Assembly: GCA_050694055.1 (NCBI GenBank)
Contig: JBOGWX010000085.1
Coordinates: 1 to 47,596 of the forward strand
Source of the DNA: WHSV01 sp050694055
Lineage (GTDB): Bacteria > Actinomycetota > CADDZG01 > WHSQ01
Reading direction: 5' to 3'
Length of the DNA: 47,596 bases
Part shown: positions 1 through 10,834 of the stretch, piece after piece
Layout of the letters: each line of letters opens with the position of its first letter
How positions within the stretch are numbered: the first letter of the stretch is position 1
Notes under the pieces: model-generated
Seen by the model: the letters and a program-made list of their open reading frames with translations, nothing else
Told to the model about the DNA's origin: nothing
The model's database searches: none
Program-made: the position numbers and the translations under genes

Positions 1-12
1 TCCCCTGCGCGA

Positions 13-40
13 GTCAGGGGCCTGGCAAACGGCCCCTGAC
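13..40 (-). terminator. possible terminator hairpin after tRNA-Gly
   Basis: Perfect 10-bp inverted repeat (GTCAGGGGCC / GGCCCCTGAC) with an 8-base loop, just downstream of the minus-strand tRNA-Gly. There is no clear U-tract on either side, so it may be a transcript-end hairpin rather than a canonical intrinsic terminator. Confidence 0.4.
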
Positions 41-54
41 CTGGACTTTCTCCG

Positions 55-126
55 AGCGGGCGACCGGATTCGAACCGGCGACCCTCACCTTGGCAAGGTG
101 ATGCTCTACCACTGAGCCACGCCCGC
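55..126 (-). tRNA. tRNA-Gly (GCC anticodon)
   Basis: Read on the minus strand this folds as a complete 72-nt cloverleaf: acceptor GCGGGCG pairs with CGCCCGC, the D-arm is GCTC...GAGC, the anticodon stem TCACC/GGTGA carries the loop TTGCCAA (anticodon GCC), and the T-arm contains TTCGAAT. The discriminator base is U, and CCA is not encoded. It lies downstream of the nrdJ-nrdR-dut gene train on the same strand. Confidence 0.95.
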
Positions 127-238
127 AAAGTTCGGCCCTCATTGTAATGGCTCTCCCAGATCAATTGCGACGTCCTCTCCGGCTCCTCTTGGAGAACAAA
201 TCAGGCCCGTTGCGTTCCGGCGCGGTGTCGGTGACCGC

Positions 239-868
239 CTAATTTGGACGGCGTAGCTCCCCTGCCGCGACGTCCAGGGTCAGGATCGCCTCGCCGTCAT
301 CGATCTCGAGTTCCTCGAAGCTCACCCGGCCCCCGAGCGACGGCAACTGGAACGTGGCCGAGAGCCCACCCCGGCCACTAACGGTCAAGCCGTTCTCGTC
401 CAGTGCGAGGTCACCTTCCACGGTCCCGGCATCGGTTTCCAGACTGACCGTTCCGGGTGACAGCCGGACTCGCGCCGGTACGTCCTCGTCCTGCAAAGCC
501 TGGTTGAGGTCCACCTGCTCGAGTACTCCCTCCCCCGCCCCGCCGGCGATCGTGATCCGATCGACGTCACCGGATACCACCTCCCCCGGCTCGAACGTCG
601 TGCCCTCGAGAGTCAAGACCACCTCCGATAGGTTCAGGGCGCCGGCGGTTACGTCCGAGCTCGTGATCGTCATCCGGTCGAGCCGTCCTCGGAAGAAGGC
701 CACCAGGAAGGGGAACGATGCGATGTCTACGTCGGGTGCTTCCTCGAGCTCGAGCTCGGAGGTCAACTCGCTCGCGACGGCGCGCTCGGCGAGCGTCTTG
801 ACGAAGAAGTCGGCCCCCACCGCCAACACCACAATGGCCACCACGACGAAGCTGAGGACTTTTCGCAT
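239..868 (-). CDS. DUF2993 (LmeA-like) phospholipid-binding-type protein
   Basis: 209-residue protein with one N-terminal hydrophobic segment (about residues 5-22, signal anchor or signal peptide). An extracytoplasmic beta-rich domain follows, with repeated patterns of the kind VTAGALNLSEVVLTLEG and FEELEIDDGEAILTLDV typical of the DUF2993 family. LmeA of this family is a periplasmic phospholipid-binding protein involved in mannan maturation in mycobacteria; that role is not shown here. It starts 40 nt after dut and is the last protein gene of the nrdJ gene train. No strong Shine-Dalgarno precedes the ATG, so the start is the likeliest but not certain. The family call rests on pattern recognition only. 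Confidence 0.7.
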   Translation of the reverse strand: MRKVLSFVVVAIVVLAVGADFFVKTLAERAVASELTSELELEEAPDVDIASFPFLVAFFRGRLDRMTITSSDVTAGALNLSEVVLTLEGTTFEPGEVVSGDVDRITIAGGAGEGVLEQVDLNQALQDEDVPARVRLSPGTVSLETDAGTVEGDLALDENGLTVSGRGGLSATFQLPSLGGRVSFEELEIDDGEAILTLDVAAGELRRPN

Positions 869-908
869 CCGGACATGCTCTCAGCTTTCGAAGCCGAGGC
901 ATTCCTCC

Positions 909-1340
909 CTAGCGACCGGTGCTGCCGAAGCCGCCCTCGGCCCTCGTCGAGGTGGGAAGCTCCTTGACCTCAACCAACTCTGCGTGCTCGACCCGCTGCA
1001 CGACGAGCTGAGCGATCTTCTCACCGCGCGCGATATAGATGGGTTCCGTAGGATCGAGGTTGACGACGATGACCCTCAGCTCCCCACGGTAGCCCGCGTC
1101 GATGAGGCCCGGTGCGTTGGCCAAGGCAAGTCCCTCTCTGAGCGCACGACCCGAGCGCGCCTGCACGAAGCCCGCGCAGCCTTCGGGTATGGCGATCGCG
1201 AAACCCGTCGGTAGCGCGACTCGCTCGCCGGGCTTGAGGGTTACATCTTGGGCCGCAGCGAGATCCAACCCGGCGTCGCCGTCGCGCGCGTAGGAGGGCA
1301 GAGGAAGGCCGGGATCGAGTCGCTTGATCTCGAGCTTCAT
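909..1340 (-). CDS. dut: deoxyuridine 5'-triphosphate nucleotidohydrolase
   Basis: 143-residue trimeric-type dUTPase hydrolysing dUTP to dUMP and PPi, which keeps uracil out of DNA and supplies dTMP synthesis. The five family motifs appear in order: YARDGDAGLDLAA (motif 1), the ARSGRA region (motif 2), GLIDAGYRGELRVIVVNL (motif 3, with the catalytic-type Asp and the Tyr), RGEKIAQLVV (motif 4) and the Gly-rich C-terminal RAEGGFGSTGR (motif 5), which closes over the substrate. The reading frame stays open far upstream, but the ATG at 1340 gives the normal family N-terminus (MKLEIKRLDPGLPLPSYA) and lies 13 nt after the nrdR stop. Its place behind nrdJ and nrdR groups dNTP synthesis and sanitation in one transcription unit. 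Confidence 0.95.
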   Translation of the reverse strand: MKLEIKRLDPGLPLPSYARDGDAGLDLAAAQDVTLKPGERVALPTGFAIAIPEGCAGFVQARSGRALREGLALANAPGLIDAGYRGELRVIVVNLDPTEPIYIARGEKIAQLVVQRVEHAELVEVKELPTSTRAEGGFGSTGR

Positions 1341-1353
1341 GTGGCGCCATCTT

Positions 1354-1839
1354 TCACGCCGGGTCCTCGTCCCCCGCCTTGGGCGGCGACCTCTTGAGCA
1401 GCAGCCCCAGCTCGCGTTCGAAGTCATCGAGCTCTTGAAAGTCCTTGCAGACCGACGCGAAGCGCAGATAGGCGACCTCGTCCAGCAGCCGCAGACGTTC
1501 GAGCACCTCTCGTCCCACCTCCGCCGAGGGAACGGGCCGGCGGGAGTCCGTGCGCATGGCCTCCTCGACATCCTCTGCGATGGCCACGATGTCGGCCTCG
1601 CCGACGGGGCGGTTCTTACAGGCGCGCCGTATCCCCTCGATGACCTTGTCTCGATCGAACGGTTCCTCTTCACCGCTTCGTTTCGCGATGAGCAGGGGCA
1701 CCTCCTCGGCGCGCTCGAAGGTGGTGTAGCGTCGGCCGCAGCCGATGCACTCACGGCGTCGCCGGATGGCACGGCCCTCTTCGGCGAGACGGGAGTCCAC
1801 GACCTTGTCCTCCTCGGACTCGCAGTAGGGACAGCGCAC
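1354..1839 (-). CDS. nrdR: transcriptional repressor NrdR
   Basis: 161-residue NrdR, the nucleotide-sensing repressor of ribonucleotide reductase genes. An N-terminal zinc ribbon (Cys3, Cys6, Cys31, Cys34; pattern CPYC ... CIGC) is followed by the DSR and RRRRxC DNA-binding segment and an ATP-cone domain (about residues 48-138, with VPLLIAKRSGEEEPFDRDKV). It starts with GTG, 29 nt after the small zinc-ribbon gene. Two NrdR-box-like sites lie upstream of nrdJ, the first gene of the same gene train, so the protein probably represses its own operon. nrdR close to lexA is common in actinobacteria. Length and motifs are those of the family. Confidence 0.96.
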   Translation of the reverse strand: MRCPYCESEEDKVVDSRLAEEGRAIRRRRECIGCGRRYTTFERAEEVPLLIAKRSGEEEPFDRDKVIEGIRRACKNRPVGEADIVAIAEDVEEAMRTDSRRPVPSAEVGREVLERLRLLDEVAYLRFASVCKDFQELDDFERELGLLLKRSPPKAGDEDPA

Positions 1840-1868
1840 CCGTCAGGCTCTCTTATCGAGCAACTCGA

Positions 1869-2075
1869 TCAGACCGCCTCCGCGTCGTCCCGCAGCGCCC
1901 TGAGCTTGGCCCTGAGCTTGCGGAGATCCTTGTGGTAGTCGTCGACGCCGGTGGGCTCGGGCTTGCGATCGCCCCACGTCTGGTCCATATGTGACGGTGT
2001 TCCGCACAATGGACAGAGTGCGGGACCGGCCTCGAGCTCGGCCCCGCACTCGCTACAACCCTTGCGCTTGCTCAT
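1869..2075 (-). CDS. small double-CxxC zinc-ribbon protein
   Basis: 68-residue protein starting MSKRKGCSECGAELEAGP, with two CxxC knuckles (CSEC and CPLC, about residues 7-10 and 21-24), then a charged helical C-terminus (DYHKDLRKLRAKLRALRDDAEAV). A longer frame exists, but the ATG at 2075 is preceded by GGAAGAGGAA and removes an unlikely N-terminal extension. It sits 50 nt after nrdJ and 29 nt before nrdR. The fold suggests a zinc-binding adaptor or a nucleic-acid/protein-contact module; no function can be named. Its position between a reductase and its repressor suggests a link to ribonucleotide reductase, which is inference. Confidence 0.7.
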   Translation of the reverse strand: MSKRKGCSECGAELEAGPALCPLCGTPSHMDQTWGDRKPEPTGVDDYHKDLRKLRAKLRALRDDAEAV

Positions 2076-2125
2076 CGGCGTTCCTCTTCCCCCGATACTT
2101 GCGATCGTCGAGGAGGTCGCTGTTT

Positions 2126-6004
<3,879 letters not shown>

Positions 6005-6074
6005 GCCGGCCTTTCCGGCTCCTTGTATTCAACCATCCCGACCCTGCTCTTCTTTCCGTTTTGTGAGCTCCGAG

Positions 6075-6121
6075 CCACCAGATATGGGGCGAGGTGAGGA
6101 ACGCAACACAACATATGGTGG
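6075..6121 (-). promoter_or_regulatory. tandem NrdR-box-like sites upstream of nrdJ
   Basis: Two near-palindromic 16-mers: box at 6106-6121 (ACACAACATATGGTGG on the plus strand) fits 13 of 16 positions of the NrdR consensus as I recall it (acaCwAtATaTwGtgt); box at 6075-6090 (CCACCAGATATGGGGC) fits about 10. Centres are 31 bp apart, i.e. three helical turns, the spacing typical of paired NrdR boxes. They end 71 bp before the nrdJ ATG, and nrdR is in the downstream gene train. Confidence 0.7.
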
Positions 6122-6517
6122 AACTACGGAGATGTAATTACGCGCATGTTTGGGGCGATAGTCAAGGGAAGGTGGCAAGAAAATCGCTGCAATTTGCAAG
6201 CGTTAGTGAACGCAGTCACAAGGACCCCAAATCAGGGCAATTCCCACTGGGAAGGCGGCCCGAAACTACGGCGACAAGGCCGAGTGGCCACCGAACCCAT
6301 GGGGACCTCGAGATCTGGGTTTCTCTACGCTCAGGGTTCGTGGGGAGCCCTCAGTGCAGAGATAGCCCCTCGACACGGTGTGGGCGAGCGACATGAGGCG
6401 TTCAAATCCCCTGACTCGGGTTCGTCGAGGCCGGCTGAGTTATCTGGCAACCGGTGAGCGGTAGTCAGACGGCAAAGGGGTGGGGGACCCGCGTTGCCTT
6501 CTCCGCCCGCGTCTGGC
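6122..6517. other. intergenic region upstream of nrdJ and downstream of pruA
   Basis: About 400 bases without a supported gene. The part near 6130 probably holds nrdJ promoter elements. It contains the 12-mer ATGTAATTACGC (6132-6143), repeated in the lexA/LysM spacer. I looked for a cobalamin riboswitch, expected for some nrdJ genes, and did not see its conserved B12-box element on the minus strand. No convincing terminator for the pruA transcript was seen. Confidence 0.5.
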
Positions 6518-8158
6518 TCAGGCGTCGTCCAGGTAGGGGTAGCGGTAGTCGGTCGGCGGAACGAACGTCTCCTTGATCGTGCGCGGGGCGACCCAGCGGA
6601 TCAGGTTCCACATCGAGCCCGCTTTGTCGTCCGTCCCCGAGCCCCGCGCCCCCCCGAACGGTTGCTGCCCGACCACCGCGCCGGTTGGCTTGTCGTTGAT
6701 GTAGAAGTTCCCGGCCGCGTAACGAAGGACGTCGCGCGCCTGCGCGACCGCCGCCCGGTCGCTCGAGAAGATCGCACCGGTGAGCGCGTAGGGACTCGTG
6801 CGATCTATCAGCGCGAGCGTGTCCGAGTACTTCGTGTCGTCGTAGACATAAGCGCTGACGATGGGTCCGAAGAACTCCTCGCTCAAGAGCTTCGAGCCGG
6901 GGTCCTCGGTGCGCACGATCGTGGGCTCCACGAAGTATCCCTCCGAGTCGTCGACTCCTCCGCCTGCGATTATCTCGGCGTTCGGCGATCTCCCGGCATG
7001 GTCGATCGCGCCCCGGTGTTTCGCGAGAGCCCGATCGTCGATGACGGCCCCCATGAAATTGCTGAGGTCTGATACGTCGCCCATGCGAATGTCCCTCACG
7101 CCGGCGGCGAGGCGCTCGGACACCTCGCCCCACAAATTCGAGGGGACGTAGATACGCGACGCCGCGGAGCACTTCTGACCTTGGTACTCGAAGGAACCGC
7201 GCAGCACGGCGGTGGCGACTTGCTCGGCGTCCGCAGACGGATGAGCGACGATGAAGTCCTTGCCGCCCGTCTCTCCCACGATGCGCGGATAGTTGCGGTA
7301 GGTGTCGATGTGAGCGCCGATCTCGCCCCACAGATGCTTGAAGACCGTCGTCGACCCGGTGAAGTGAAGGCCGGCGAAGTCGGGATGCTCGAACACGACG
7401 TCGCCCACCACCCGGCCGTCGCCGTGCAGCAGGTTGATCACGCCCGGTGGCAATCCGGCCTCGATCATCAGCTCCATCAGAAGCTGGGCGGAGTAGGACG
7501 CCGTGACCGCGGGCTTCCACAACACGACGTTGCCCATCAGGGCGCAACTGCTCGCAAGGTTGCCGGCGATCGAGGTGAAGTTGAAGGGGCTGATGGCGAG
7601 CAGGAAGCCCTCGAGCGGCCGGTAGTCCAGCGCGTTCCACGTGCCCGGCGCAGACATGGGCTGCTCGGCGTAGATCTGGTGCATGAAGGCGACGTTGAAA
7701 CGCCAGAAGTCTATGAGCTCGCAGGCGGCGTCTATCTCGGCCTGGTGCACGGTCTTGGATTGACCGAGCATCGTGGCCGCGTTCACCCGGTCGCGCCAGG
7801 GTCCGGAGAGCAACTCGGCCGCCCGCAGGAAGATGGCGGCGCGGTCCTGCCACGGGGTGCTCGCCCACTCCGAGTGTGCATCCGCCGCCGCCTGGATGGC
7901 GGCGTTCACGTCTCGGGTTCGAACCCGATGGACGTCGGCCAGTACGTGCGAGGTGCGATGCGGCAGCACCTGCTCATAGAGATCCCCGCTGCGAACCTCG
8001 CTGTCGCCGATGACCAACGGAGCTTCCTGACGCTCGCTCTCCATGGCCTTGAGCGTCGCCAGCAATCGCTCCCTCTCGGGCGAGCCCGGCGCGTAGTCGC
8101 GCACAGGCTCGTTCACCGGGACCGGGGGCCGGACGACCGAAAACTCTCCTGCTCCCAT
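6518..8158 (-). CDS. pruA: L-glutamate gamma-semialdehyde (1-pyrroline-5-carboxylate) dehydrogenase
   Basis: 546-residue aldehyde dehydrogenase of the P5CDH branch, oxidising glutamate semialdehyde to glutamate with NAD+ in proline catabolism. Catalytic Cys330 lies in YQGQKCSAASR, general-base Glu296 in GETGGKDF, and the substrate/cofactor regions SPFNFTSIAGN (190-200) and FTGSTTVFKHL (266-276) are those of P5CDH rather than generic ALDHs. The frame remains open upstream, but ATG 8158 follows GAGGAGG at good spacing and gives family length. No proline dehydrogenase is in the window, so the pathway partner is elsewhere. It lies 67 nt downstream of the SOS-linked LysM gene on the same strand; read-through is possible but not indicated. 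Confidence 0.93.
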   Translation of the reverse strand: MGAGEFSVVRPPVPVNEPVRDYAPGSPERERLLATLKAMESERQEAPLVIGDSEVRSGDLYEQVLPHRTSHVLADVHRVRTRDVNAAIQAAADAHSEWASTPWQDRAAIFLRAAELLSGPWRDRVNAATMLGQSKTVHQAEIDAACELIDFWRFNVAFMHQIYAEQPMSAPGTWNALDYRPLEGFLLAISPFNFTSIAGNLASSCALMGNVVLWKPAVTASYSAQLLMELMIEAGLPPGVINLLHGDGRVVGDVVFEHPDFAGLHFTGSTTVFKHLWGEIGAHIDTYRNYPRIVGETGGKDFIVAHPSADAEQVATAVLRGSFEYQGQKCSAASRIYVPSNLWGEVSERLAAGVRDIRMGDVSDLSNFMGAVIDDRALAKHRGAIDHAGRSPNAEIIAGGGVDDSEGYFVEPTIVRTEDPGSKLLSEEFFGPIVSAYVYDDTKYSDTLALIDRTSPYALTGAIFSSDRAAVAQARDVLRYAAGNFYINDKPTGAVVGQQPFGGARGSGTDDKAGSMWNLIRWVAPRTIKETFVPPTDYRYPYLDDA

Positions 8159-8225
8159 CGCTCCTCCTCTAGCCGTGCGGTCGTCTGAGCCTACCGCCGG
8201 GCGAGGGACACAGCGCGTGCGCCGG

Positions 8226-8597
8226 CTAGCGAGGAAGCGTGAGCTGCATGCCCGCGGGGGCCGTGCCCCGGAGATCGTTGAGTTCCTCGAGCGCGTCCAC
8301 GTAAGCGCGCGGGTCCACGCCCGAAGGGGCAAACTCCGTAGCAACGTCCCACAGCGTCTCGCCCGGTTGCAGGACGACGGCCCGCGGCGCTCCGGGCTTC
8401 GAGGCCACCCCAGTACCTCCGGTGCCACCCCCGAGCACCAGCGCCACGATGACCACCAGGCCTGCGACCAGCGCGGCGAGGCGCCGGCGGGCCTCGAGCA
8501 GGCGCCGGCGCCTCAGTCGCGCCACCGCGCGCTCGATCGGGAAGTCCAGCACCCGTCCCGGGCTGCGGTACGCGAGGTCCTCTCGTCGAAGCGCCAT
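8226..8597 (-). CDS. LysM-domain membrane protein next to lexA (YneA/ChiZ-like SOS division inhibitor candidate)
   Basis: 123-residue protein: basic cytoplasmic N-terminus (residues 1-38, Arg-rich), a single transmembrane helix (about 39-58, LAALVAGLVVIVALVLGG), then an external LysM module (VLQPGETLWDVATEFAP ... LNDLRGTAPAGMQLTLPR) that binds peptidoglycan. ATG 8597 is preceded by AGGGAGG; the longer frame to 8813 would run through the SOS boxes and is rejected. Layout and divergence from lexA match Bacillus YneA and mycobacterial Rv2719c (ChiZ), SOS-induced proteins that slow cell division. A good promoter (TTGATA-N17-TAAAGT) upstream has one SOS box between -35 and -10 and another at the start site, so SOS control is well supported; the function is by analogy. 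Confidence 0.85.
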   Translation of the reverse strand: MALRREDLAYRSPGRVLDFPIERAVARLRRRRLLEARRRLAALVAGLVVIVALVLGGGTGGTGVASKPGAPRAVVLQPGETLWDVATEFAPSGVDPRAYVDALEELNDLRGTAPAGMQLTLPR

Positions 8598-8768
8598 CTC
8601 AGCCTCCCTGTTCGTCGCCACCCCATCTCTGAGGGACGCTAGCGGCGGGGTGTGGACAAGCCCTCTCGGGCAACTTCCGCCACTCTTCTTTACTCTTCCT
8701 TCCCTGAAACACACAAATGTAATTACGCATTTCTTCGCGCTCTTGCCCCGCTGGGCAACTAGCTTCAG

Positions 8769-8813
8769 CGAACGTCTGTTCGCTACTTTATGCGAACGCT
8801 TGTTCGGTATCAA
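8769..8813 (-). promoter_or_regulatory. SOS-controlled promoter of the LysM gene, two LexA boxes
   Basis: On the minus strand: -35 TTGATA (8813-8808), 17-base spacer, -10 TAAAGT (8790-8785). LexA boxes CGAACGCTTGTTCG (8793-8806, filling the spacer) and CGAACGTCTGTTCG (8769-8782, at the expected start site) both fit the Gram-positive GAAC-N4-GTTC consensus. The expected leader is about 180 nt. Confidence 0.85.
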
Positions 8814-8823
8814 CCCTCAAAAT

Positions 8824-8883
8824 CGAACACATGTTCTTGAATTGGTCGCCAAGAGCCTCTAGGCTGTAGCGAACACGCGTTCG
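8824..8883 (+). promoter_or_regulatory. lexA promoter with two LexA boxes (autoregulation)
   Basis: -35 TTGAAT (8837-8842), 17-base spacer, -10 TAGGCT (8860-8865). LexA boxes CGAACACATGTTCT (8824-8837, touching the -35) and CGAACACGCGTTCG (8870-8883, at the start site) bracket the promoter. Together with the LysM-side boxes this makes four boxes in 115 bp. Confidence 0.88.
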
Positions 8884-8931
8884 AGGCACGGGCAGCAGCT
8901 CATCAGGTCGACACATCAGGAGGTCAAGGAC

Positions 8932-9573
8932 ATGGTCGAGGGATTGACCGAACGCCAGCGTCAGACGCTCCAATACATCGCGGAGGCGGTCGCCGAGCGT
9001 GGCTACCCCCCGTCCATCAGAGAGATCGGCGAGGCGATGGGTCTGGCCTCGAGCTCGACGGTTCACTCGCACCTGCAGGCGCTCCAGAAGAAGGGTTACC
9101 TGCGTATAGACCCGACGAAGCCCCGCGCCATCGAGGTTCTCTTCGATGCCGACACGGGTCTCGCGGCGGAGCGCGCCCCCACCCGATCGGTGCCTCTCCT
9201 CGGGCGCATCGCGGCCGGTACTCCCATCATGGCGGAGGAGCACGTCGACGAGATCTACCCCATGCCCGCGGACTTCGTAGGGGACGGAAACGTCTTCATG
9301 CTCGAGATCCACGGGGACTCCATGATCGAGGCCGGGATCTTCGATGGGGATTTCGTAATCATCCGCCAGCAACCGACCGCGCATTCCGGCCAGATCGTTG
9401 CGGCCATGATGCCGAGCGAGTACGGAGACGCACCCGAGGCGACGGTCAAGACCATCCGCCACCGAGGGTCCGAGATCATCTTCGAGCCCGCCAACATCAA
9501 CGTGGAACCGTTCCAAGCCCCGCAGGGGACCGAAATCCTGGGCAAGGTCGTCGCCGTCTTTCGAAAGTTGTAA
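8932..9573 (+). CDS. lexA: SOS repressor LexA
   Basis: 213-residue LexA. Winged helix-turn-helix at about residues 5-65 (recognition segment GLASSSTVHSHLQALQKKG). Self-cleavage site Ala95-Gly96 in GRIAAGTPI, catalytic Ser130 (HGDSMIEAGI) and Lys173 (ATVKTI), all intact, so RecA-stimulated autocleavage is expected. AGGAGG (8918-8923) precedes the ATG at 8932. The promoter carries two of its own boxes. It is divergent from the LysM gene and convergent with the next gene, only 4 nt away. A further LexA box in this window lies upstream of recA. Confidence 0.97.
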   Translation: MVEGLTERQRQTLQYIAEAVAERGYPPSIREIGEAMGLASSSTVHSHLQALQKKGYLRIDPTKPRAIEVLFDADTGLAAERAPTRSVPLLGRIAAGTPIMAEEHVDEIYPMPADFVGDGNVFMLEIHGDSMIEAGIFDGDFVIIRQQPTAHSGQIVAAMMPSEYGDAPEATVKTIRHRGSEIIFEPANINVEPFQAPQGTEILGKVVAVFRKL

Positions 9574-9577
9574 GCGG

Positions 9578-10792
9578 CTACGAGGGGTTGCGTTCCTCCA
9601 TGCCGTGGGGATGCCCGTAGTCGGCCAGCAGTTGCAGGAAGGGCTCCGCATCGAAGGCCTCGGGCCCGAGCACTCCCGTGCCCCGCCAGGCCCCCGCATC
9701 GATCAGCTCGAGCGCCACCACCGGGTTCAACGCAGTTTGGAGCAAGACCGCCTGACTGCCGTAGACGGCCATGCACTCTTCGTTGTCGACGACGTGATAC
9801 AGGTACACCTCGCGCGACAATCCGTTCGCACCGGTTCCTCGCACCCAGGTGCCGGCACAGGTGCGCCCGTGCATCCGATCCCCGAGCTTTGCCGGATCGG
9901 GAAGGGTCGCGGCGACGACCTCCCGGGGCGCAACCTCGACACCTCGAACCCTGACGGGCTCGGTGGAGTCGAGTCCCAGCATGGCGATCATCTTGAGCAC
10001 TCCGATGAACTCGTCTCCCAGCCCGTACTTGAACGTGACCCGATTGCAATCGATCCAGCGCGGAATGAGGAACACCTCCTCATGCTCGACGTTGACGCAC
10101 TCGATCGGGCCGATGCCCTCGGGAAAGACGAAGGTTTCAGGCTCTGAGAAGGGGGGCGTGGTAAACCACCCTCGCTCCCGCTCGTATACGACCGGAGGGT
10201 TCAGACATTCTTCGATGGTGGTCCAGATCGAGAAGGTGGGAGCAAAGGCATGGCCGTCGATGGTCAGATCGGCACCATCCCGCACACCGACCTCGTCGAT
10301 GGACGAAAAGAGGTGGTCCGCCGCGTAGCGCGCGAACACGTCCGACAGCCCGGGTTCGACGCCCATTCCGGCGATGCACAGAAGCCCTCGCTCCTCCCAA
10401 CTTGGTCCGGCGTCGAATTGATACCCGCCGAGGATCACCCCCGTGTCCTCGAAAGGACGCTCGGGATGGGGTTCCGACAGCGTCATCGCCATGTCCAGAT
10501 AGGTGCAGCCGGCCTCGAAGGCCGCATCGAATATGGGCGGATTGAAACGAGGGTCGCAGGCATTGACTATCGCGTCGGCGCTCACCTCCTTGGCGAGAGA
10601 CACGATCGCGTTGCTGTCGGATGCATCCAGCTCCGCCGCTTCGAAGCGCCGGTCGTCGAGTCGCCCGGCGATCGAGCTCGCTCGAGCCCTGTTGATGTCG
10701 GCCAGCACGAGGTGTTCCACGAAGTCGCGGCGCTGAGCGACGACGGCGATCGCACCACCAACCCCTCCGGCCCCGATTACCAGGATGCGCAT
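9578..10792 (-). CDS. saccharopine dehydrogenase-family NAD(P)-dependent oxidoreductase
   Basis: 404-residue protein with an N-terminal Rossmann fold (MRILVIGAGGVGGAIAV, dinucleotide-binding GxGxxG at residues 7-12), a conserved Asp ending the second strand (LVLADINRARA), and the family segment SADAIVNACDPRFNPPIFDAA followed by TYLDMAM. The C-terminal catalytic half (about 125-350) resembles saccharopine reductase/lyase-type proteins including carboxynorspermidine synthase relatives. The substrate cannot be assigned and no pathway partner is adjacent. The ATG at 10792 gives the exact Rossmann start and has no Shine-Dalgarno, so the mRNA may be leaderless. It is convergent with lexA and divergent from fetA (42 nt apart). 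Confidence 0.75.
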   Translation of the reverse strand: MRILVIGAGGVGGAIAVVAQRRDFVEHLVLADINRARASSIAGRLDDRRFEAAELDASDSNAIVSLAKEVSADAIVNACDPRFNPPIFDAAFEAGCTYLDMAMTLSEPHPERPFEDTGVILGGYQFDAGPSWEERGLLCIAGMGVEPGLSDVFARYAADHLFSSIDEVGVRDGADLTIDGHAFAPTFSIWTTIEECLNPPVVYERERGWFTTPPFSEPETFVFPEGIGPIECVNVEHEEVFLIPRWIDCNRVTFKYGLGDEFIGVLKMIAMLGLDSTEPVRVRGVEVAPREVVAATLPDPAKLGDRMHGRTCAGTWVRGTGANGLSREVYLYHVVDNEECMAVYGSQAVLLQTALNPVVALELIDAGAWRGTGVLGPEAFDAEPFLQLLADYGHPHGMEERNPS

Positions 10793-10834
10793 CGGCGAAG
10801 CATACGTCGGGGGAGACAGCCGTAGGCTGAGTGA

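Noticed and set aside
6005..6517. Cobalamin riboswitch upstream of the B12-dependent reductase
   Set aside because: No B12-box or expected helices recognised by eye on the minus strand; only NrdR-box-like sites were found.
6465..7868. 467-codon minus-strand frame and the plus-strand frame 7181-8188 over pruA
   Set aside because: Arg/Gly/His-rich translation without domains; the pruA frame has the catalytic Cys, Glu and a good ribosome site.
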